A stretch of 16,748 bases of DNA from Candidatus Dormiibacterota bacterium (GTDB lineage: Bacteria; Chloroflexota; Dormibacteria; Dormibacterales; Dormibacteraceae). The stretch lies in assembly GCA_003151665.1 (NCBI GenBank), contig PLYD01000300.1:1-16748 (forward strand), given 5' to 3'. A model generated the notes under the pieces. It saw nothing but the letters and a program-made list of their open reading frames with translations. It did no database searches and was not told the DNA's origin. Positions 12,598 to 16,748 of this stretch are shown here, one piece after another (the stretch's first letter is position 1; each line of letters starts with the position of its first letter). The translations under genes and the position numbers were made by a program.

Positions 12598-12603
12598 TAA
12601 AAT
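12598..12603 (+). promoter_or_regulatory. Putative -10 element for tRNA-Trp and possibly the purine operon
   Basis: TAAAAT is the most AT-rich hexamer in this GC-rich stretch and lies 14 bases before the tRNA 5' end. That leaves a short 5' leader for RNase P to remove. No clear -35 hexamer is visible at the usual distance. Confidence 0.5.
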
Positions 12604-12617
12604 TTGCGCTCGGCCGT

Positions 12618-12695
12618 AGGCGCGTAGCTCAGCCTGGTCAGAGCATCGGTCTCCAAAACCGAGGGCCGAGGGTTCGAATCCTTCCGCGCCTGCCA
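12618..12695 (+). tRNA. trnW: tRNA-Trp (anticodon CCA), CCA end encoded
   Basis: The cloverleaf folds completely. The acceptor stem is AGGCGCG/CGCGCCT and the D arm GCTC/GAGC with GG in its loop. The anticodon stem TCGGT/ACCGA surrounds loop CTCCAAA (anticodon CCA). The T arm GAGGG-TTCGAAT-CCTTC has one G-T pair. Discriminator G and an encoded CCA complete it. G is the normal bacterial tRNA-Trp discriminator. No terminator is seen in the 25 bases before the adenine deaminase gene, so it may be co-transcribed with that operon. Confidence 0.97.
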
Positions 12696-12720
12696 TTCCT
12701 CCAGGAGCCGCTGCAGTATC

Positions 12721-14415
12721 TTGACCGTCATCGACGCGAAGTGGATGGCGGTCGCACGGGGGGACGAGCCTGCCGAGCTCGTGCTCGCGGGAGGGCGGGT
12801 CTTTTCGGTCTTCACCAAGGAATGGCTTGACGTCGACGTCGCCATCCAGGACGGCCATGTCGTCGGCCTCGGCCGCTATGACGGACGCGAGCGACTGAAC
12901 GTCGAGGGCGCCTACCTCGTCCCCGGCTTCATCGATGCCCACATGCACATCGAGTCCTCCAAGCTGACTGTGGACGAGTTCGCAAGGGCGGTTCTGCCGC
13001 ATGGCACAACGGCCGTCGTCGCCGACCCTCATGAGATCGCCAACGTGCTCGGCTCCGACGGCATCCACTGGCTGCTCGACTGCTGCGCCGACCTGCCCCT
13101 CGACGTCTATGTGATGGCTTCCTCCTGCGTGCCAGCGTCACGATTCGAGTCGCCGAGACGACCCTTCACCACCGGCGACATCGAGAGCCTGCTGCGCAGG
13201 CATCGGACCATCGGCGTGGCCGAGATGATGAACTTCCCGGGTGTGATCGCGGGCGACCCAGCGGAGATGGCGAAGTTGAGCACTGGCCTCACCGACCACG
13301 TCGACGGGCATGCCCCTGGGGTGCGGGGACCTGCGCTCAACGCCTATGTCGCGGCCGGCATCCGGTCCGACCACGAAGCCACCACTTATGAAGAGGCGCT
13401 CGAGAAGCGGCGTCTCGGGATGTGGGTGATGCTGCGCGAGGCGTCGATCGCCCGCAACCTTCGCGACCTGTTGCCCCTGGTCAAGAAATTCGGCACCGAT
13501 CGCTGCATGTTCTGCACCGACGACCGCGAACCCGGCTTCATCGTCGAGGAGGGCCACATCAACCAGATGGTGCGAGCGGCGGTCGCCGAGGGCATCAGCC
13601 CGGAGGACGCGCTCGTCATGGCCACCATCAACCCCGCGAGCTATCACCGGCTGTGGCACCTCGGCGCCATCGCCCCCGGCTATCAGGCCGACATCCTCGT
13701 CCTCGACGACCTCAAATCGTTCGAGCCTCGGCAGGTGCTGAAGCGCGGCGCAGCGCCGCGGTTCACGAAGCTCGAGGCTCCCGAGTGGGTGCGACAGACG
13801 ATGCACCTGGCCCCAGTCAACGCATCGTCGTTTCACGTTCCAGCCGGCCCGAAAAGGATTCGTGTCATCCGAGTCATCCCGTCCCAGCTCCTGACCGGCA
13901 CCGAGGTCGTCGAGCCGACAGTGCGAGACGATGCGATCGTCGCCGACCCTGGGCGCGACCTCGCCAAGATCGCGGTGCTGGAGCGGCATCACGCCACGGG
14001 TCGGATCGGCCTCGGCTTCGCGACCAACATCGGCCTAAAGCGAGGCGCCTTCGCATCAACTGTCGCGCACGATGCGCACAACGTGGTCGTCATCGGAGTC
14101 GATGATGCGGACATGGCCGCATGCGCCTGCCGCCTGGCCGACATCGGGGGCGGCATCGTCGTCGCCGAACGCGGGCGGGTGGTCGAGGAGCTTCCGCTAC
14201 CCGTCGCGGGGCTGATGAGCGACCAGCCACTCACGGCCGTTTACGACCGCCTGGCGTCGATGGAGCAAAGGCTTGCCACGATGGGCGTGACGATGACTGC
14301 GCCCTTCATGACGCTGAGCTTCCTTGCCCTTTCGGTCATCCCCGAGCTGAAGATCACGGACCGCGGCCTGGTCGACGTCGCGCGTTTCGAGCTGGTGCCG
14401 CTCGGGATTGAGTGA
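12721..14415 (+). CDS. ade: Adenine deaminase
   Basis: This 564-residue protein is a full-length Ade-type metal-dependent amidohydrolase that converts adenine to hypoxanthine plus ammonia. N-terminal VARGDEPAELVLAGGRV matches the family opening. The metal site shows in PGFIDAHMHIESS (68-80, HxH) and VVADPHEIANVLG, followed by the catalytic-barrel segments and CTDDREPGF. The C-terminal half (GLGFATNIGLKRGAFASTVAHDAHN and the closing PFMTLSFLALSVIPELKITD) is characteristic of Ade. The TTG at 12721 agrees with residues expected before the conserved opening; ATG 12745 is the alternative. AGGAG at 12703-12707 is 13 bases away, rather far. It is the first protein gene of a purine-degradation operon and overlaps uraD by eight bases. 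Confidence 0.95.
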   Translation: MTVIDAKWMAVARGDEPAELVLAGGRVFSVFTKEWLDVDVAIQDGHVVGLGRYDGRERLNVEGAYLVPGFIDAHMHIESSKLTVDEFARAVLPHGTTAVVADPHEIANVLGSDGIHWLLDCCADLPLDVYVMASSCVPASRFESPRRPFTTGDIESLLRRHRTIGVAEMMNFPGVIAGDPAEMAKLSTGLTDHVDGHAPGVRGPALNAYVAAGIRSDHEATTYEEALEKRRLGMWVMLREASIARNLRDLLPLVKKFGTDRCMFCTDDREPGFIVEEGHINQMVRAAVAEGISPEDALVMATINPASYHRLWHLGAIAPGYQADILVLDDLKSFEPRQVLKRGAAPRFTKLEAPEWVRQTMHLAPVNASSFHVPAGPKRIRVIRVIPSQLLTGTEVVEPTVRDDAIVADPGRDLAKIAVLERHHATGRIGLGFATNIGLKRGAFASTVAHDAHNVVVIGVDDADMAACACRLADIGGGIVVAERGRVVEELPLPVAGLMSDQPLTAVYDRLASMEQRLATMGVTMTAPFMTLSFLALSVIPELKITDRGLVDVARFELVPLGIE

Positions 14416-14902
14416 GACCCTTGCCTCGTTCAATCGCCTGTCTCGTGGCGAGGCGGAGCGGCGGCTGGTGGCCTGTTGTGGGTCACGTGCCTGGGCTTCG
14501 GCAGTTGCGGCCGGCCGGCCGTATGCGAGCGTGGCTGCGGTGATGCAGACCGCGGACAGCGTCTGGGCAAAGCTCTCGCCGTCCGATTGGCTAGAGGCAT
14601 TCACAGCCCACCCCAGGATCGGTGAGAGGGGCGGACGTTCTCCAGCCTCTTCCAATCGCGAGCAGAAAGCAGTCATGAGCGCCAACGAGGACACCCTGGT
14701 CGTGCTCGCTGAGGGGAATCGCCTGTACGAGGAGCGGTTCGGCCACGTCTTCCTGATCTCTGCAGCCGGTCGCAGCGCCCAGGATGTGCTGGCGGCCCTG
14801 CGCCAGCGAATCGAGAACGATCCGGCGACCGAGCTCAACCTGGCCGCCGAGGAACAGGGCAAGATCACCCGGCTTCGCCTCAAGAGCATGCTGAGCTCGT
14901 GA
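14408..14902 (+). CDS. uraD: 2-oxo-4-hydroxy-4-carboxy-5-ureidoimidazoline (OHCU) decarboxylase
   Basis: This 164-residue all-helical enzyme catalyses the last step from urate to S-(+)-allantoin, decarboxylating OHCU stereospecifically. It shows the family opening TLASFNRLSRGEAERRL, then CCGSRAWA, the catalytic AHPRIGER (67-74, His68), REQKAV (84-89), FGHVFLISAAGRSA (111-124) and the C-terminal NDPATELNLAAEEQGKITRLRL. TTG 14408 starts inside the 3' end of ade and the GTG of uraH overlaps its stop (GTGA), so translation of all three is coupled. It acts on the unstable product of the HIU hydrolase encoded next. Confidence 0.95.
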   Translation: MSETLASFNRLSRGEAERRLVACCGSRAWASAVAAGRPYASVAAVMQTADSVWAKLSPSDWLEAFTAHPRIGERGGRSPASSNREQKAVMSANEDTLVVLAEGNRLYEERFGHVFLISAAGRSAQDVLAALRQRIENDPATELNLAAEEQGKITRLRLKSMLSS

Positions 14903-15234
14903 GCGTTTCGACTCACGTGCTCGACACGGCGCGAGGCCGGCCCGCGAAAGGGGTGCCGGTCACTCTCAGCCACCGCGGGACAGACAGGCGGTGGTCAGTC
15001 GTCGGCCGGGGCAAGACCGACGCCGACGGCCGCATCCGAGAGCTGGCGGAAGGTGGGCTCGCCGCCGGCGAATACAGGTTGGATTTCGATACCGCTCACT
15101 ACTTCCAGGAGCAAGGCGATACCGAGTTTTACCCCGAGGTGTCGGTGGTGTTCGCGGTTGCCGACTCCCGAGGCCACCTCCACATACCGCTCTTGCTGAG
15201 CCCATTCGGCTACAGCACATATAAAGGAACGTGA
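14899..15234 (+). CDS. uraH: 5-hydroxyisourate hydrolase (transthyretin-like)
   Basis: This 111-residue transthyretin-fold enzyme hydrolyses 5-hydroxyisourate, the product of urate oxidase, to OHCU. STHVLDTARGRPA (4-16, His6), the Arg of DGRIREL (43-49) and HLHIPLLLSP (93-102) correspond to the conserved catalytic groups. The C-terminal tetrapeptide that is YRGS in nearly all family members is YKGT here (108-111), a conservative but unusual double change. The length is normal. GTG 14899 overlaps the uraD stop by four bases. Confidence 0.95.
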   Translation: MSVSTHVLDTARGRPAKGVPVTLSHRGTDRRWSVVGRGKTDADGRIRELAEGGLAAGEYRLDFDTAHYFQEQGDTEFYPEVSVVFAVADSRGHLHIPLLLSPFGYSTYKGT

Positions 15235-15238
15235 GCTC

Positions 15239-16117
15239 ATGACGATTCGGCTGGGGCTGAACCAGTACGGCAAGGCCGAGACCCACATGCTTCGCGTGAC
15301 GAAGGGAGGGCCATTCGGCTCGGTGCACGAGATCAAGGACATCAACGTCAGCGTTGCCCTGGCGGGCGATTTTGCCGGCAGCCACCTCACCGGCGACAAC
15401 AGCAACATCGTGACCACCGATACGCAGAAGAACACCATCTTTGCGTTCGCCAAGGACGAGCCCATCGGAGAGATCGAGCAGTTTGCGCTCCGACTCGCGC
15501 GCCATTTCGCGCACGACTTTCCTGCGGTGCAGCGGTCGCGCGTGTCGATCGAGGAATACCCGTGGTCGCGAATCGAGGTGAACGGGCAACCCCATCCGCA
15601 CTCCTTCGTTCGCGCTGGAACCGAGAAGCGGCACGCGACTGTCACCTGCGCCGGCGATGCCGAGCATGTGGTCGCAGGCCTCAGCGACCTGGTCCTGCTC
15701 AAGTCGACCGGGTCCGAGTTCTTCGGTTACCCACGAGACCAATACACGACGCTCGCTGAGACCCACGACAGGGTGCTGGCAACTGCGGTCGTGGCGCGGT
15801 GGCGTTACGGCCTGCCGAGCATCGATTGGGCCGAGGCGTTTGTGGCCACACGCAAGCAGCTGATCGAGACATTCGCCTCCAAGCACAGCCTTGCACTGCA
15901 GCAGACGCTGTACGCAATGGGCGAGGCGGCGCTGACGGCGCGGCCCGAGATCGCAGAGATCCGCCTGTCGATGCAGAACAAGCATCACTATTCGGTCGAC
16001 CTCGCCCCATTCGGCATGGACAACCAGAACGAGATCTTCTACGCCTCCGACCGCCCCTACGGGCTGATCGAAGGCACCGTCACCCGCGACGACGACTCCG
16101 CCGACGCGGCGTGGTGA
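15239..16117 (+). CDS. uox: Urate oxidase (cofactor-free uricase)
   Basis: This 292-residue tunnelling-fold uricase oxidises urate with O2 to 5-hydroxyisourate and H2O2. Catalytic-site segments are visible: NQYGKAE with Lys12, VTTDTQKNT (58-66, the conserved Thr), STGSEFFGYPRDQYTTLAETHDR (156-178, urate-binding Phe/Arg region), SMQNKHH (244-250, Asn247 and His249), and the closing NEIFYASDRPYGLIEGTV. ATG 15239 is preceded by AAGGA at 15224-15228, five bases after the uraH stop. It needs oxygen, so the host is probably aerobic. No catalase is adjacent to handle the peroxide. Confidence 0.97.
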   Translation: MTIRLGLNQYGKAETHMLRVTKGGPFGSVHEIKDINVSVALAGDFAGSHLTGDNSNIVTTDTQKNTIFAFAKDEPIGEIEQFALRLARHFAHDFPAVQRSRVSIEEYPWSRIEVNGQPHPHSFVRAGTEKRHATVTCAGDAEHVVAGLSDLVLLKSTGSEFFGYPRDQYTTLAETHDRVLATAVVARWRYGLPSIDWAEAFVATRKQLIETFASKHSLALQQTLYAMGEAALTARPEIAEIRLSMQNKHHYSVDLAPFGMDNQNEIFYASDRPYGLIEGTVTRDDDSADAAW

Positions 16118-16748
16118 TGGAGTTTCTCCAACCATCGACCTGGACCGAGGCCCTGCAGATGAAATCCGCGCACCCCGAGGCGATGCCGATCGCGGGGGGC
16201 ACCGACGTGATGGTGGAGATCAACCTCGACCGCCATCGACCGGCATCGATCCTCGACCTGACGCGCGTGACCGAGCTCAACCAGTGGGGCGTTGACGGTG
16301 AATTCCTGCGCATCGGAGCCGGCGTCACCTACACGCGGATCATCGGCGAGCTTGGCGATCGGCTGCCGGGGCTGGCGATGGCGTCACGCACGGTCGGATC
16401 GCCGCAGATAAGAAATCGCGGCACAGTAGGGGGGAACCTCGGGTCGGCTTCGCCCGCGGGTGACGCTCACCCGCCCCTGCTGGCCACCGACGCCGTGGTC
16501 GAGCTGGCGTCGATGGGCGGGACCCGCCGGCTTCCAGTGCACGAGTTCTTCACCGGCCCAAAGCGGAACGCGATGAAACAGGACGAGCTCATCGCGGCCT
16601 TCCTCGTGTCGCCCGCCAAGGGCCCGCAGCAGTTCAGCAAGGTCGGCACGCGGAACGCGATGGTGATTGCCGTTTGCTCGTTTGCCCTCTCGCTCGACCC
16701 TGAGCGCCGGCACATTGGCACCGGCATCGGTTCAGCCGCGCCGACGCC
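16117..16748 (+). CDS. FAD-binding subunit of a xanthine dehydrogenase-type molybdenum hydroxylase (partial, runs off the window)
   Basis: The frame stays open for 210 codons to the window end; the family is usually about 280-300 residues, so roughly a quarter is missing. It opens MEFLQPSTWTEAL and has the FAD pyrophosphate loop AGGTDVMVEI and the signature SPQIRNRGTVGGNLGSASPAGDAHPPLLATDA, as in XdhB/CoxM/PucC proteins. These subunits pass electrons from the molybdenum and iron-sulfur subunits to NAD or another acceptor. The sequence alone does not separate xanthine dehydrogenase from CO-dehydrogenase relatives, but the uricase operon makes xanthine dehydrogenase much the likelier. ATG 16117 shares a base with the uox stop (TGATG); GTG 16114 is an alternative. 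The other subunits probably follow beyond the window. Confidence 0.9.
   Translation, partial: MEFLQPSTWTEALQMKSAHPEAMPIAGGTDVMVEINLDRHRPASILDLTRVTELNQWGVDGEFLRIGAGVTYTRIIGELGDRLPGLAMASRTVGSPQIRNRGTVGGNLGSASPAGDAHPPLLATDAVVELASMGGTRRLPVHEFFTGPKRNAMKQDELIAAFLVSPAKGPQQFSKVGTRNAMVIAVCSFALSLDPERRHIGTGIGSAAPT

Noticed and set aside
12696..12720. Purine riboswitch before adenine deaminase
   Set aside because: Only 25 bases lie between the tRNA 3' end and the start codon, too short for any known purine aptamer, and no conserved core is seen.
13138..13992. 284-codon open frame on the minus strand
   Set aside because: It is antisense to adenine deaminase, with composition typical of a mirrored high-GC coding frame.
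14966..16135. 389-codon open frame on the minus strand
   Set aside because: It lies entirely opposite the uraH and uox genes, which have unmistakable catalytic motifs. Its translation is Arg/Gly/Leu-rich without recognisable domains; it is a typical high-GC shadow frame.
1..16748. CRISPR arrays, insertion sequences, prophage or attachment sites
   Set aside because: No regularly spaced direct repeats, transposase or integrase genes, or terminal inverted repeats were seen. The tRNA-Trp 3' end is not duplicated within the window as far as I could tell by eye.

Overview
The window is GC-rich, densely packed bacterial chromosome with about twenty genes, no mobile elements and no gene-free stretch over 300 bases. 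Many start codons are TTG, several starts sit only 6-9 bases downstream of a TANNNT box (probable leaderless mRNAs), and the gene repertoire (actinobacterial-type stand-alone 5'-3' exonuclease, DUF4395 protein, DUF4367-type anti-sigma factor, many lipoproteins) suggests an uncultured soil lineage of Chloroflexota or Candidatus Dormibacterota, or a neighbouring actinobacterial-type lineage. This placement is inference from gene content only.

Layout. (1) 1-922: tail of an unknown gene, then a DUF4395 membrane protein and a membrane-anchored thioredoxin-like protein, all nearly touching. (2) 946-2196: an orphan ABC-type periplasmic binding lipoprotein. (3) 2200-3677, minus strand: a GNAT acetyltransferase followed by an alpha/beta hydrolase. 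(4) 3747-5053: a class III aminotransferase, with a ten-codon open frame overlapping its start. (5) 5050-6243, minus: a lipoprotein built from two copies of an uncharacterised helical domain. It is divergent from (6) 6280-7324: a 5'-3' exonuclease and a small four-cysteine protein. (7) 7296-9936, minus: an operon of ECF sigma factor, membrane anti-sigma-like protein and beta-propeller lipoprotein. (8) 10022-11288: a second ECF sigma factor overlapping a protein that joins an O6-methylguanine methyltransferase to a C-terminal Ada zinc domain, the reverse of the E. coli Ada order. (9) 11285-12571, minus: metallophosphoesterase and hypoxanthine phosphoribosyltransferase. (10) 12618-end: tRNA-Trp, then a purine-degradation operon (adenine deaminase, OHCU decarboxylase, HIU hydrolase, urate oxidase, and the FAD subunit of a xanthine-dehydrogenase-type enzyme cut by the window end).

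How the genes work together. Region 10 gives a route from adenine through hypoxanthine, xanthine and urate to S-allantoin, opposite in direction to the salvage enzyme Hpt encoded just upstream on the other strand. Regions 7 and 8 are two divergent ECF regulatory units that share a control region of about 85 bp. The first looks like a conventional envelope-signal unit. The second couples a sigma factor to a suicide DNA-repair protein that could itself report alkylation damage, and it is the most interesting system in the window. Convergent neighbours abut or overlap at their 3' ends throughout, leaving no room for ordinary terminators.
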